From NCBI GenBank assembly GCA_016208685.1, contig JACQXM010000023.1, forward strand, positions 190,203 to 254,202: DNA of 64,000 bases, given 5' to 3'. Below the pieces are notes generated by a model, which was not told the origin of the DNA, ran no database searches, and saw only the letters and a list, made by a program, of their open reading frames with translations. Within the stretch, counting starts at the first letter, position 1. Each line of letters opens with the position of its first letter. Origin of the DNA: Planctomycetota bacterium. GTDB lineage: Bacteria > Planctomycetota > Phycisphaerae > UBA1845. The position numbers and the translations under genes are program-made. Shown here piece after piece: positions 42,885 to 51,996 of the stretch.

Positions 42885-44408
42885 ATGGCGATGAAGACGA
42901 GGACACAGTCGGGGCTCCTGCTCACGCTGGTTCTCTCGATCACGGGTTGCGGGCTGGTCGGCATCTACTGTCTCGTCGCCGGGCGTTTCGGCCGACTGGA
43001 GGAGCGCATCCTGGTTACGACGGCGCTGTTCGCGGCGAGCGCCATTCTGGGTCTGGCAAGCGCGCTGGTGTGGGAGCGCAAGCGTTGGCAGCCCATCGGT
43101 CCCGTGGGGATCGCGGCGGCCGCCATGGCGCTGGTGTTCGTGCTGCCCCTGGTGTGGGTGGATCGCGCCGCGTGGGGCGCTACCCTTCCGACGCGACGAT
43201 TCCTGGAGAAGGCCGGTGGCGTGGCATGGGTGTGGGCGGTGGCGCTTCCGCTGATCGGGTTGACGGCGCTGGCCCGCCTGGAGCGCGCTTACCTCCTGGT
43301 CAGGACTGCTACGGTGGAGGCCGCGGTGCTGCTCGCCGCCCTTGCGAGTTACGAGATCGTGTGGGGGCCCGTTCGCATCTATGAGCGCGCATTCGGCGTG
43401 TTGGGCATCCTGTGTGCCTGTGGATTCATCGCACTCCCCATCCTCGATCGCGTCTCGATGCTACACAAGCGGGAGGCGGCGCGGAGCGTGGAGTTGAAGC
43501 TCTCGCTCATCTGTCCGCGATGCTCCACCACCCAGGTGCTGCCGGTGGGTCGTTCGAGGTGCGCGAAATGCCGGCTGCTCATCAACGTGGAGATCGAGGA
43601 GGAGCTCTGTCCCGGTTGCGGCTACTTTCTTTGCGGGCTGGTCGGCATCTACTGCCTCGTCGCCGGGCTTTTCGGCCCACTGGAGGAGCGCATCCTGGTC
43701 ACGACGGTGCTTTTCGTGGCGAGCGCCATTCTGGGTCTGGCAAGCGCGCTGGTGTGGGAGCGCAAGCGGTGGCAGCCCATCGGCCCCGTGGGGCTCGCGG
43801 CAGCCGCCATGGCGCTGGTGTTCGTGCTGCCCCTGGTGTGGGTGGATCACGCCGCGTGGGGCGCTACCCTGCCGACGCGCCGATTCCTGGAGAAGGGCGG
43901 CGGCGCGGCATGGGTGTGGGCGGTGGCGCTTCCGCTGATCGGGTTGACGGCGCTGGCCCGCCTGGAGCGCGGCTATCGCTGGGTTCGGACGGCCACTATC
44001 GTGGCCACAGTGCTGCTCGCCGCCCTTGAGACCTTCGAGATCCTGGGGGGGCACTTTCGCATCAACGAGTGCGCATTCGGCGTGTTGGGCGTCCTGTGTG
44101 CCTGTGGATTCATCGCACTCCCCATCCTCGATCGCGTCTCGATGCTCCACAAGCGGGAGGCGGCGCGGAGCGTGGAGTTGAAGCTCTCGCTCACCTGTCC
44201 GCGATGCTCCACCACCCAGGTGCTGCCCGTGGGGCGTTCGAGGTGCGCGAAATGCCGGCTGCTCATCAACGTGGAGATCGAGGAGGATCTCTGTCCCCGT
44301 TGCGGCTACTCGCTGTATCGCCTGGAGTCCGCGGCCTGTCCGGAGTGCGGCCTGGCGCTTACCGATTCACTCGCTGGCGCGCCGCACCCGGAAACTCACA
44401 GCGCGTAG
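42885..44408 (+). CDS. Membrane protein with tandem internal duplication and zinc-ribbon motifs
   Basis: A 507-residue protein made of two nearly identical 228-residue units. Each unit has four to five membrane helices (LVGIYCLVAG, ILVTTALFAASAILGLASALVW, PVGIAAAAMALVFVLPLVWV, WVWAVALPLIGLTALARL, FGVLGILCACGFIALPIL) and a cytoplasmic tail with two CxxC pairs (CPRCSTTQVLP and CAKCRLL), and the C-terminus adds CPRCGYSL and CPECGLAL. The ancestral gene was probably one unit. Function unknown; such zinc-ribbon membrane proteins are common in planctomycetes without a known role. ATG 42885 lacks a clear binding site. Confidence 0.8.
   Translation: MAMKTRTQSGLLLTLVLSITGCGLVGIYCLVAGRFGRLEERILVTTALFAASAILGLASALVWERKRWQPIGPVGIAAAAMALVFVLPLVWVDRAAWGATLPTRRFLEKAGGVAWVWAVALPLIGLTALARLERAYLLVRTATVEAAVLLAALASYEIVWGPVRIYERAFGVLGILCACGFIALPILDRVSMLHKREAARSVELKLSLICPRCSTTQVLPVGRSRCAKCRLLINVEIEEELCPGCGYFLCGLVGIYCLVAGLFGPLEERILVTTVLFVASAILGLASALVWERKRWQPIGPVGLAAAAMALVFVLPLVWVDHAAWGATLPTRRFLEKGGGAAWVWAVALPLIGLTALARLERGYRWVRTATIVATVLLAALETFEILGGHFRINECAFGVLGVLCACGFIALPILDRVSMLHKREAARSVELKLSLTCPRCSTTQVLPVGRSRCAKCRLLINVEIEEDLCPRCGYSLYRLESAACPECGLALTDSLAGAPHPETHSA
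42949..44316 (+). repeat. 684-bp tandem duplication inside a gene
   Basis: The DNA from about 42949 to 43632 is repeated from 43633 to about 44316 with a period of 684 bases (228 codons) and only scattered substitutions. The junction falls within the text GCGGGCTGGTCGGCATCTAC, present at both unit starts. The high nucleotide identity, including third positions, indicates a recent event. The units differ most near LARLERAYLLV / LARLERGYRWV. Confidence 0.9.
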
Positions 44409-44417
44409 GTTTTTTTG

Positions 44418-44446
44418 TTGAAAACGCGGCGCTTCAGTCGTATCGT
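44418..44446 (+). promoter_or_regulatory. Sigma-70-like promoter
   Basis: TTGAAA at 44418-44423, a 17-base spacer and TATCGT at 44441-44446 lie about 40 bases before the ATG at 44489. A T-rich tract (seven T) just upstream may also help end transcription of the preceding gene. Confidence 0.45.
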
Positions 44447-44488
44447 ACGAGCATCAAGGAGGAGGTTCCCCGGCTACGGAGTGCCCAC

Positions 44489-45508
44489 ATGTCAAATCGC
44501 CAGCGTAAACTTGAAAAGCACCGCCAGCGCCGCCGCGAGGTGCAACGCAAACAACAGGTGGTGTCGGCGCGGTACGAACGCCGACTGCAGAGCCACGAGC
44601 TGCCCCTGTACTGCTGCCGGATCAACGCGAACTGGCAGGAACTCGGTATGGCGAGTTTGATCGTCGCACGCCGGGTCGACGCCGGCCTGCTGAGCTTCGC
44701 GGCGTTCCTCGTGGATCGCTGGGCGATGGGCCTGAAGGACGCCTGGGGGCGAACCGGCGTCAGCATCAGCAGTTTCGAGGAACGTCTGGGCCGGCGCGAC
44801 GAGAACGTGCCGGTCGCCTCAGTGGATATCGCCACGGCGCGGCAACTGGTGTTTGGCGGGATCGATCTGTCGAAGGAGCTGGGGTTCCGTCTTCCGCGTC
44901 ACTATGAGCGCTGGACCGGTATCCTGGGCCCTCTTCGCAGCGGTGAGACCATCGACCGCGGGCTGTTCCGCAAGGACGGCAGGATCATTTTCGTGGGCCA
45001 GCAGAGCGATCTCGAGCAACGACTGGTGGGTTGCACGGTTGAGCAGTTCCTCAGCCGCCCAGACGTGAGCTACACCGTCGAAGTGGGACGTTCCTACGGG
45101 CCGGATTCAAATGGCGACCTCGACGACGACGCCTACCTTGATGACGATGATGACGACGACGACGACACGGGCGCCATCGAATTGATGGTGGACAAACTGC
45201 AGCAGAGGGCGCGAGAGTGGTGCTTTGCCCATGGCGAGGCTCCGCATCCGCTGCTGGGGACGGCCGTTGAGGCACATGTTCGGTCCGCTGCCACGGCCGG
45301 GCATGACGTCGTGTCGCCGACCCCCGACGACGAGAACGAGTCTTTCCCGGCCGAGGCCGAGTACCTCTACCTGAACGCGCTGGCGGCGATTCTCAACGAT
45401 GTAGGGGCGCCGCCGGAGATCGACGCTGCCTTTGCCCAGTTAGGGCGATTCATGCGGAACTTCGCGTCGGCCGCCGAATTCAGGGACCATCTGGTCCCGC
45501 ACGCGTAA
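44489..45508 (+). CDS. Hypothetical protein with basic N-terminus and poly-Asp tract
   Basis: A 339-residue cytoplasmic protein. It starts with a strongly basic coiled-coil-like segment (MSNRQRKLEKHRQRRREVQRKQQ), continues with a mixed domain (LPLYCCRINANWQELGMASLIVARRVD and AAFLVDRWAMGLKDAW) and has a poly-acidic stretch of nine Asp near residue 220. CGGAG is seven bases before the ATG. I do not recognise the family. The charge pattern would allow nucleic-acid or ribosome contact, but that is inference. Confidence 0.75.
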   Translation: MSNRQRKLEKHRQRRREVQRKQQVVSARYERRLQSHELPLYCCRINANWQELGMASLIVARRVDAGLLSFAAFLVDRWAMGLKDAWGRTGVSISSFEERLGRRDENVPVASVDIATARQLVFGGIDLSKELGFRLPRHYERWTGILGPLRSGETIDRGLFRKDGRIIFVGQQSDLEQRLVGCTVEQFLSRPDVSYTVEVGRSYGPDSNGDLDDDAYLDDDDDDDDDTGAIELMVDKLQQRAREWCFAHGEAPHPLLGTAVEAHVRSAATAGHDVVSPTPDDENESFPAEAEYLYLNALAAILNDVGAPPEIDAAFAQLGRFMRNFASAAEFRDHLVPHA

Positions 45509-45537
45509 GGGCGCGCCTGCGGAGGGCGTGGTGATGA

Positions 45538-45957
45538 TCACCCGTCCTCGCCATCGATTCGGCGGGTCACGGTGCGGTGGCGAAGCACGTTCCTCCAGCC
45601 CACCGCGGCGCGGATGCCGAAATAGGCCGCGGTCAGAAGGAACCCGCCTGCCAGGTACAGCCGCGGTTCGTCCACGGGGTTCAGCCCGCCGTGGACCAGG
45701 GCGGCCGTGACCGCCAAGGCGAGGATCGATCCCAGCGATCCACCGATCGGCGGCGCTACCTCGTGTGCCGTGTAGATTCCCTCCGTCCCGACCGGCCGAG
45801 CGTTATAGGCATTTCCGCATTCCGGGCAGGTGTACACATAAGGCAAAGTGCGCAGGTTGTAGCCGCATTTGCCGCAGTAGATGGAGGTGGTGATGCGCCG
45901 GTCGGTGTAGGTGTCCTTCTCGTTCAGCCGGCTGAGTTCGTCACGACTGAGCACCAC
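45538..45957 (-). CDS. Small zinc-ribbon membrane protein
   Basis: A 139-residue protein. The N-terminal part holds a four-Cys zinc ribbon (YCGKCGYNLRTLPYVYTCPECGN), followed by two hydrophobic segments (LGSILALAVTAALVHG and LYLAGGFLLTAAYFGIRAAV). GTG 45957 was chosen because GGAG lies eight bases upstream; a TTG at 46020, four bases after the ftsY stop, would extend it by 21 Arg/Gly-rich residues. It is the last gene of a ribH-nusB-ftsY minus-strand cluster. The CGYNLRT motif also occurs, in variant form, in the duplicated membrane protein upstream. Confidence 0.7.
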   Translation of the reverse strand: MVLSRDELSRLNEKDTYTDRRITTSIYCGKCGYNLRTLPYVYTCPECGNAYNARPVGTEGIYTAHEVAPPIGGSLGSILALAVTAALVHGGLNPVDEPRLYLAGGFLLTAAYFGIRAAVGWRNVLRHRTVTRRIDGEDG

Positions 45958-46023
45958 GCCGAAGGCTCCGTGCAGTCCGCGGGGGACCGAACCGCGCCGG
46001 CGGAGCAGGCCGCGCGGCAACCC

Positions 46024-46938
46024 TTACTCAGTGAACATCGCCTCGATGAACGTCGCCGGGTCGAAGGGCTCAATATCCGACGGGGTTTCGCCCAGCCCGA
46101 CGAACTTCACCGGGATGCCAAGCTGATCGCGAATGCCCACGACGATGCCGCCTTTGGCGCTGCCGTCCAGCTTGGCGAGAAAGATGCCCGTAACGCCGGC
46201 GTGCTCGGAAAACAGGCGCGCCTGGTTTACGGCGTTCTGACCGATGGTGGCGTCGAGGACCAGCAGCACCTCGTGCGGGGCGCCGGGAATCCTCCGCTCC
46301 ACGACCTTCCGGATTTTGGCGAGTTCGCGCATGAGATGGTCCTGGGTGTGGAGGCGGCCGGCGGTGTCCAGGAGGAGCACGTCGGCCTTCCGTGCCATGG
46401 CGGCCTCGCAGGCGTCATAGGCAACGGCCCCGGGGTCGGCGCCCTGGTCGTGACGCACGATCTGCACCCCGATGCGCTCCGACCAGATGGAAAGCTGCTC
46501 CACGGCCGCGGCGCGGAACGTATCGCAGGCGCCCAGGATGACACGCTTGTTGTGATCGACAAAGTGCTTGCCCAGCTTGGCGACACTGGTGGTTTTTCCC
46601 GAGCCGTTGATGCCGGTTACCAGCACCACGGTCGGGCCGCTTTCCGCGAACCGCACACCGCGATCCGCCTCCGGCCAAAGCTCCACGATTTGCCGCTTGA
46701 GGTACGCGGTGACCTCCTGCTCCTCGGCGATGTCTCCCTTCTTCCATCCGTTGCGAACCAGTTCCATCAGCCGGGCGGTGGTGGCGGGGCCGAAGTCGGC
46801 CGCAAGCATGCTGTCCTCAAGGCGGGAGAGGGTTTCCTGGTCGATCTTGCGCCCCAGCCGCAGGACGGAGCGCAGCCCCGCGGAGAGCTTCTCGCGCGTT
46901 CGCGCCAGGCCCTTCTTGAAGCGATCGAACAGTCCCAT
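46024..46938 (-). CDS. ftsY: Signal recognition particle receptor FtsY
   Basis: A 304-residue GTPase that docks SRP-ribosome complexes at the inner membrane. The short N domain (MGLFDRFKKGLARTREKLSAGLRSVL) leads to the G domain with TGINGSGKTTSVAKLG (G1), DTFRAAAVEQL (G2), LDTAGRLHTQ (G3) and LAKLDGSAKGG (G4), and C-terminal KFVGLGETPSDIEPFDPATFIEAMF. The acidic A domain of E. coli FtsY is absent, as in many bacteria. ATG 46938 begins the typical N domain; upstream Gly-rich codons are not conserved. It follows nusB on the same strand. Confidence 0.96.
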   Translation of the reverse strand: MGLFDRFKKGLARTREKLSAGLRSVLRLGRKIDQETLSRLEDSMLAADFGPATTARLMELVRNGWKKGDIAEEQEVTAYLKRQIVELWPEADRGVRFAESGPTVVLVTGINGSGKTTSVAKLGKHFVDHNKRVILGACDTFRAAAVEQLSIWSERIGVQIVRHDQGADPGAVAYDACEAAMARKADVLLLDTAGRLHTQDHLMRELAKIRKVVERRIPGAPHEVLLVLDATIGQNAVNQARLFSEHAGVTGIFLAKLDGSAKGGIVVGIRDQLGIPVKFVGLGETPSDIEPFDPATFIEAMFTE

Positions 46939-46991
46939 GATGTTGCCCCCGCCGCCCGCGCCGCGAGCGCGGGACCCCGCCTCGCCGGCCG

Positions 46992-47477
46992 TCAACCGTC
47001 CACGCCCGGGGCGCGGTCGGCCGGCGCGGGCTTCTCCCCGGCAATCCGTCGGCGGATCTCGTCCAGGACGCCGTTGATGAACCTCGGCGAATCCTCGCCC
47101 CCGAACTCCCGCCCGATCTCGATTGCCTCGTTGATTGCCGCCTTGGATGGGACCTCGCCCGCGTCGAGCTCCACCACGGCAATGCGCATGATATTACGCT
47201 CCACCGCCGAAATCCGCGAGAACTCCCAGCGCGTCGAGGCCTCGGCGATGCGCGCGTCGACCGCGGCGGCGTGGGACCAGAAGCCGTTTACCAGCGCGCG
47301 AGTGTAGTCGGCGGTCGCGGGCGGCAGGTTCAGGTCCCCTAGGTAGGCGCTGAAGAGCCCCGCGGGGTCGTCCGGTTGTGCCTCCCACTGGCACAACGCC
47401 TGCATGGCAAGCACTCGCGCCTGGCGGCGCGGACTGCGCTCCGAGGCGTCAACGAACTCGTCGCCGGACTGGGCCAT
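46992..47477 (-). CDS. nusB: Transcription antitermination factor NusB
   Basis: A 161-residue all-helical protein that binds boxA RNA with NusE in rRNA antitermination. Recognisable parts are the N-terminal SPRRQARVLAMQALCQWE, the middle TRWEFSRISAVERNIMRIAVVEL and C-terminal VPSKAAINEAIEIGREFGGEDSPRFINGVLDEI. It begins 10 bases after ribH, a common gene pair, and precedes ftsY. Confidence 0.95.
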   Translation of the reverse strand: MAQSGDEFVDASERSPRRQARVLAMQALCQWEAQPDDPAGLFSAYLGDLNLPPATADYTRALVNGFWSHAAAVDARIAEASTRWEFSRISAVERNIMRIAVVELDAGEVPSKAAINEAIEIGREFGGEDSPRFINGVLDEIRRRIAGEKPAPADRAPGVDG

Positions 47478-47487
47478 GGCGTCGCGC

Positions 47488-47967
47488 TTACGCCGATGAG
47501 GACGGCAGTTGTTTCAGGAGGTTGGTCAGTTCAATGGCGCTGAGGGCGGCGTCGAAGCCCTTGTTGCCTCCCTTGCCGCCGGCACGCTGCACCGCCTGTT
47601 CCAGCGTGTCCGCGGTGATGACCCCGAACACTGTGGGGACGCCGGTGGACAACCCGACGTGCGCGATTCCCTTGGCTGCCTCGCCCGCCACGAACTCAAA
47701 ATGCGGGGTCTCCCCGCGGATGACGCATCCCAGGCAGATCACTGCGTCAAACCCCCCGGACTGTGCCAGCTTCTGTGCCACGACCGGAAGGTCGAAGGCT
47801 CCGGGAACGTAAATGCACGTGATCCGCTCCTCGGCGCAGCCGTGCCGGCGAAGCGCATCCAGCGCGCCATCCACCAGTCGCGCAGTGATGAACTCATTGA
47901 ACCGGGCGACCAGGACGGCGAAACGCTGCCGATCGACGGTGAGCTGTCCGTGGATCTCTCGTATCAT
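47488..47967 (-). CDS. ribH: 6,7-dimethyl-8-ribityllumazine synthase (RibH)
   Basis: A 159-residue lumazine synthase, the penultimate step of riboflavin synthesis; it condenses ArP with dihydroxybutanone phosphate and usually forms pentamers or 60-mers. Motifs: VARFNEFITARLVDGALDAL, VPGAFDLPVVAQKLA, CLGCVIRGETPHFEFVAGEAAKGI, TGVPTVFGVIT and GNKGFDAALSAIEL. ATG 47967 (MIREIHGQLT) gives the family length; GGAG precedes it. It heads the ribH-nusB-ftsY cluster. Confidence 0.95.
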   Translation of the reverse strand: MIREIHGQLTVDRQRFAVLVARFNEFITARLVDGALDALRRHGCAEERITCIYVPGAFDLPVVAQKLAQSGGFDAVICLGCVIRGETPHFEFVAGEAAKGIAHVGLSTGVPTVFGVITADTLEQAVQRAGGKGGNKGFDAALSAIELTNLLKQLPSSSA

Positions 47968-48188
47968 GCCGACATTCTCCGTCTTCCGCCGCCCCACCGC
48001 AAGCCGGGCCCGAGCGGCCGTTGCCTGGGGAGGGACGCGCACGGCGGGCGGCGGACATCTCGGGCCATCCACCGGCTACGCGCCTCCGGGGGGCGGCGCG
48101 GGGACGGCGGCACGCCTGGTCCGCGGAACGCGGCGGCCGGCGCCGCGGACTTATCCACGCCGTCGAAGTGTCCGATAGTACGGACGGC

Positions 48189-48644
48189 ATGACGACGTCC
48201 GTGGACAATCCCTACCTGCGCGACGCGGTGATGACCGCCACACCGGAGCAGCTTCAACTCATGCTCTACGACGGCGCCATCCGCTTTGCGACCCAGGGCA
48301 AAGAGGCGTTGCTCGCGAAGAACTACGAGCAATCCTACGAAAAGCTCACCCGGGCCCAGAGCATCATCACCGAGATGCTTGCCGGCCTTAACTACGAGGT
48401 CAATCGCGAGTTGTGCCGGCGCGTGGCCTCGATCTACCAGTTCCTGCACCGCCGGCTCGTTGACGCCAACGCGCGTCGCGATCCCCAGGCGGTCGACGAC
48501 GCGTTGCGGGTGCTGCGCGTCGAGCGCGAGACCTGGGAAATTCTATGCGACAAAGTGGCACGCGCGCGCGACGCCGGTTCCGCCGGCATGCCGAGCGCGG
48601 ATCCTCCGTCCGCGGGCGCCACGGAGTTCTCCGCAGAGGCGTAG
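48189..48644 (+). CDS. fliS: Flagellar export chaperone FliS
   Basis: A 151-residue protein with the FliS signature NPYLRDAVMTATPEQLQLMLYDGAIRFATQGKEALLAKNYEQSYEKLTRAQSII cut here to its key parts: NPYL at 7-10, PEQLQLMLYDGAI and the four-helix bundle ending DALRVLRVERETWEIL. FliS binds flagellin in the cytoplasm to stop premature polymerisation. No other flagellar structural gene is adjacent; a FlgT-like gene lies 18 kb away. ATG 48189 matches the family start. Confidence 0.9.
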   Translation: MTTSVDNPYLRDAVMTATPEQLQLMLYDGAIRFATQGKEALLAKNYEQSYEKLTRAQSIITEMLAGLNYEVNRELCRRVASIYQFLHRRLVDANARRDPQAVDDALRVLRVERETWEILCDKVARARDAGSAGMPSADPPSAGATEFSAEA

Positions 48645-48653
48645 CGCACGCCC

Positions 48654-48673
48654 CGCGGCGCCGGCGCCGCGGT
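48654..48673. repeat. Perfect 20-bp GC palindrome after fliS
   Basis: CCGCGGCGCCGGCGCCGCGG is an exact palindrome nine bases after the fliS stop. A strong stem is possible, but it is followed only by TTGTCG, so it is at best a weak terminator. Confidence 0.5.
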
Positions 48674-48760
48674 TGTCGTGGTCGATCCCCCCCACTATAG
48701 TCTGCGACCATCCACCGCGGCCGCGGCAAGACGCGGCGGGTGCGTCCAGGAGCACCGGTC

Positions 48761-49849
48761 ATGAGCGCGCATCGACGATGGCTCCGTGGCGGCACGGCCT
48801 GCTTCCTGCTTTGTGGCTCGATCGCCGCTTCGGGCGGTGAACCGGCCGGCGGATCCGCGCGGCCCTCGGCGGACCCTTCAAACGCAAGTACGGAGGCGGC
48901 GCCGGAAAACCGTATCCGCGCCGCGATGGATCTCCTCGATCGCATGGAGAGCCTGTCCGACGCCGAAGAGCGAGCGCCCCTGCTTGACGAACTCAACCGC
49001 ACGCTGGAGGTGGCGCAGCGCGAAACGCCCAACGATCCGTGGTTGCTGTTCCTTCGGGGGCGCGTCCATGCCCTCAACGGTCGAAACGGGGACGCCGTGA
49101 CCCATCTGCGCCGGTTCCTCGCCACCCGCGAGGGCCGAAACGACTGGCGGGCGCACCGCCTGCTGGGTGATCTGTTCGTCGAGGAGTTTCCGCAGCTTGC
49201 CAAGGCCAGCTATGAGAAGGCGGCGGAGCTCATTACCGACGAACCGTCGGTGCTCCACGGGCTTTCGCGCTGCGCTATGCAGCTCGGGCGGATTGAGGAA
49301 GCGGTGACGCTGGCGCGAAAGGCGTGCGAGGCGGCCCCCCTGGCGCGGCATTGTTCCTACCTCGTTCGTCTCTATCTGGCGCAGCGCCGATGGGCGGACG
49401 CGCAGCGCGAAGCGGTTGCGGTGCTGGAGTCCGCCAAGCAGGCGGTCACCGCCCATCCGGGCGTGCGGACCCACGTCGCGGAGCTTGACGCTCAATACCG
49501 GTTGCTCATCGAAGTATTGCAATCGCGCCTGGGTGAACCGGACGCGAGCGTTGACGATTCTCTCTCGCTTGCGGCGATGGTCGGCGAGCGGGCGGCAAAT
49601 GCCACCTTGCTCGCATCTTTCGACCGCCTGCGTGTGATCGAGGCCGCGGTGCGTAAGAGCGGCGGCGCCGCGCCGGCCCGATTGCTGGAGCAATACGGCG
49701 CGGTACTGGTCGAGGTCGGGCGGCGCGAGGCGGCCGCGGCGCAGTTCGAGAACCTGCTGAAGCTCGATCCGGCCAACGGGCCCGCCACTTATTGGCTCGG
49801 GCGGCTGCGTGCCGAGGCAGGTGACTCCAAGGCGCCAAACCGGCCCTGA
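48761..49849 (+). CDS. Exported TPR protein
   Basis: A 362-residue protein with a signal-like N-terminus (RRWLRGGTACFLLCGSIAASGG) and several tetratricopeptide pairs: DPWLLFLRGRVHALNGRNGDAVTHLRRFL, DWRAHRLLGDLFVEEFPQLAKASYEKA, PSVLHGLSRCAMQLGRIEEAVTLARKA and a last GAVLVEVGRREAAAAQFENLLKLDP. AGGAG precedes ATG 48761. It lies 230 bases before the cytochrome cluster and could help assemble it, though no direct link is seen. Confidence 0.8.
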   Translation: MSAHRRWLRGGTACFLLCGSIAASGGEPAGGSARPSADPSNASTEAAPENRIRAAMDLLDRMESLSDAEERAPLLDELNRTLEVAQRETPNDPWLLFLRGRVHALNGRNGDAVTHLRRFLATREGRNDWRAHRLLGDLFVEEFPQLAKASYEKAAELITDEPSVLHGLSRCAMQLGRIEEAVTLARKACEAAPLARHCSYLVRLYLAQRRWADAQREAVAVLESAKQAVTAHPGVRTHVAELDAQYRLLIEVLQSRLGEPDASVDDSLSLAAMVGERAANATLLASFDRLRVIEAAVRKSGGAAPARLLEQYGAVLVEVGRREAAAAQFENLLKLDPANGPATYWLGRLRAEAGDSKAPNRP

Positions 49850-50083
49850 ATCGGCGTATGCGACCCGACGCCGCACATGGCGATGGCGCTTCCACGCCGT
49901 TGCCGGTCGCCGGCCTGCCGACAGCCCGGCTCCGGGGCTTTCGAGGGCCACGGCGTGCGGAACCAGGGTCGGCGATTTTCACCGGCGCCCCCTGTTGGCA
50001 CGGCGTTTGCTAGGGTACGCTGCAATACCCGTTGCCCGGTTCCGATGGCGCCCGGGCGCTGAAGCGAGTGGCGTTGAACCAAC

Positions 50084-51529
50084 ATGCCAGGCAGAGAACA
50101 CAGGGTGGGCTTGCCTTCCCGCGCTGACCGCGGCGGCGGAGCGCGGCCGATCGCCGCATCCTTACTGTTCGCCGCCGTTTCCGGTGGTGTGGCGTTCGCC
50201 GCGCCCGTGACTTGCCAGACGTGCCACACCCGGGAAGCCAAACCGCTCGCGGCGTCGGTCCACGCGGCGCTCGCCTGCCAGGAGTGCCACGGCGGGGACG
50301 AAGCGTACGCCGTCGTAGACGCCGACCTGCCGCGCTTCCAAGAGCGCGCTGGGGGCGCGGAGGCGAAATTCGACCACGGTTCGTCCTTCCGCGGCAAGCC
50401 CAGGCGCGGGGAAATCCCGGAGCGCTGCGGCACCTGCCATGCTGACGTGGAGCGCATGAATCCCTACGGGCTGCGCACCGATCAACTCGCCGCCTATCGC
50501 ACCAGCGGGCACGGCAAGACGCTCTTCCAGCGCGGCGACGAGCGCGTCGCCGTCTGCACCGACTGCCACGGAGTTCATGACGTTCATCCGGCCCACGAGG
50601 CCACCAGCAAGACGCATCCGCGGAACGTGCCCGACATGTGCGGGAGCTGCCACGCGAATGCGGCGTTGATGGCGGAGTTCGACCTGCCGGCCGGGTTGGT
50701 CGACGAGTACCGGCACAGCGTCCACGGAGACCTTCTATTGCAGGCCGGGGACCTGGGCGCTCCCACGTGCGCCACCTGCCACGGCAACCACTCCGCTATG
50801 CCTCCGGGCTTCCGCACCGTGGGAGCGGTGTGCGGCAAGTGCCACGAACACGCGTCGAAGAACTTCGAAACCAGCATTCACGCCAAGCAGCCCGCGTTCG
50901 CCGGTTGTGTGCAATGCCACGGCGGCGGACCGTCGAGCCATCAGCACAAGATTGAGCGCATCACCAAGCCCACGGGCGTGATGATCCAGCGCTACGCGCA
51001 CCTGATGTCGGCCCGGCCGTCGGCCACGCCGGGGGAAGTCACGGAGGCGATCCACCCCGACCCCAAGAACCTGCTGACCCAGGTTCTGCCCGGCTGCCTG
51101 GAGTGCCACAGCGAGCCGGATGAGGACAAAAGCCTCGCGGGTCTTTTCAAGCTCATCGACGATATTTCCGCGGCCGAGCGGCTCTACGTGGGCACGGCAC
51201 ACCGCCTGGACGAGGTGGGGCGCGGCGTGCTCCTCGTAGACCACGTACGTTTCACCTACGAGGATGCCAAGACCCATCTGATCGAGCTCGCCCCTCTGCA
51301 GCACACCCTGAGCAACGAAGCGGTGGCGGGGAAGGTGGCGGAGCTCCGCACCGTCTGCACCACCGTGAACACCCAGCTTGATGATCTGGAGCGCGGCCTG
51401 CGCTGGCGCTACCGCGCGCTGATTCCGGTATGGGGCTTCGCGCTGGTGTTCGCCGCGGCGCTCTACGCCACGTACCGGCGGCTGCGCGCCGTTCATGTTC
51501 AGCCGATGGCCGGGGCGTCAGGGAAATGA
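50084..51529 (+). CDS. Nine-haem membrane-anchored cytochrome c
   Basis: A 481-residue periplasmic cytochrome with nine CXXCH motifs (CQTCH, CQECH, CGTCH, CTDCH, CGSCH, CATCH, CGKCH, CVQCH, CLECH). An N-terminal hydrophobic segment (PIAASLLFAAVSGGVAFAA) is the likely signal, and a C-terminal helix (IPVWGFALVFAAALYATYRRL) anchors it. Its stop overlaps the Rieske start (ATGA). Multihaem proteins next to Rieske and cytochrome b replace cytochrome c1 in several anaerobes and planctomycetes. The physiological partner is unknown. Confidence 0.92.
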   Translation: MPGREHRVGLPSRADRGGGARPIAASLLFAAVSGGVAFAAPVTCQTCHTREAKPLAASVHAALACQECHGGDEAYAVVDADLPRFQERAGGAEAKFDHGSSFRGKPRRGEIPERCGTCHADVERMNPYGLRTDQLAAYRTSGHGKTLFQRGDERVAVCTDCHGVHDVHPAHEATSKTHPRNVPDMCGSCHANAALMAEFDLPAGLVDEYRHSVHGDLLLQAGDLGAPTCATCHGNHSAMPPGFRTVGAVCGKCHEHASKNFETSIHAKQPAFAGCVQCHGGGPSSHQHKIERITKPTGVMIQRYAHLMSARPSATPGEVTEAIHPDPKNLLTQVLPGCLECHSEPDEDKSLAGLFKLIDDISAAERLYVGTAHRLDEVGRGVLLVDHVRFTYEDAKTHLIELAPLQHTLSNEAVAGKVAELRTVCTTVNTQLDDLERGLRWRYRALIPVWGFALVFAAALYATYRRLRAVHVQPMAGASGK

Positions 51530-51972
51530 ACCAGAAACAGATAAACGCGAATCAACCCACGCGCCGCGGATTCCTGGATTGGATCGTGGCGGCGTGCTCC
51601 ACCGTGACCGCGGCACTGCTCGCCATTCCCGCGGTGATGTACCTGTGGCCGGCGGCCCGCGGCGGAACCGCGGAGAACGTGGAAGTGCCCGAGGCGGGCT
51701 CGATGCCGCCGGGGCAGAGCCGCATGGTTCAGGTGGGCGGCAAGGCGGTGATCGTGGTGCGCGACGCCTCCGGCTTTCGCGCGTACTCGGCGGCCTGCAC
51801 GCATCTGGGTTGCCTTGTGAAATGGGACGCGGCGCATCGGCAGTTTCTCTGCCCCTGCCATGCCGGCGTTTTCGATGACAAGGGTGCGGTGGTGTCGGGT
51901 CCGGCGCCGGCGCCGCTGCCGCCGTATAAGACCAAGGAAATCGGCGGCAAGGTGTACGTGTCGGCCTCATAG
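51526..51972 (+). CDS. Rieske [2Fe-2S] protein
   Basis: A 148-residue Rieske subunit. The N-terminus has a Tat-like motif (RRGFLDW) and one membrane helix (IVAACSTVTAALLAIPAVMYLW). Cluster ligands are in CTHLGC (91-96) and CPCHAG (from 109), with a GxFDDKGAVVSGPAPAPLP tail. It transfers electrons from quinol bound by cytochrome b to the cytochrome c partner. Its ATG overlaps the preceding TGA by four bases, and cytochrome b follows after 24 bases. Confidence 0.95.
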   Translation: MNQKQINANQPTRRGFLDWIVAACSTVTAALLAIPAVMYLWPAARGGTAENVEVPEAGSMPPGQSRMVQVGGKAVIVVRDASGFRAYSAACTHLGCLVKWDAAHRQFLCPCHAGVFDDKGAVVSGPAPAPLPPYKTKEIGGKVYVSAS

Positions 51973-51996
51973 GCCGCGGCCGGGGAACAACGGACG

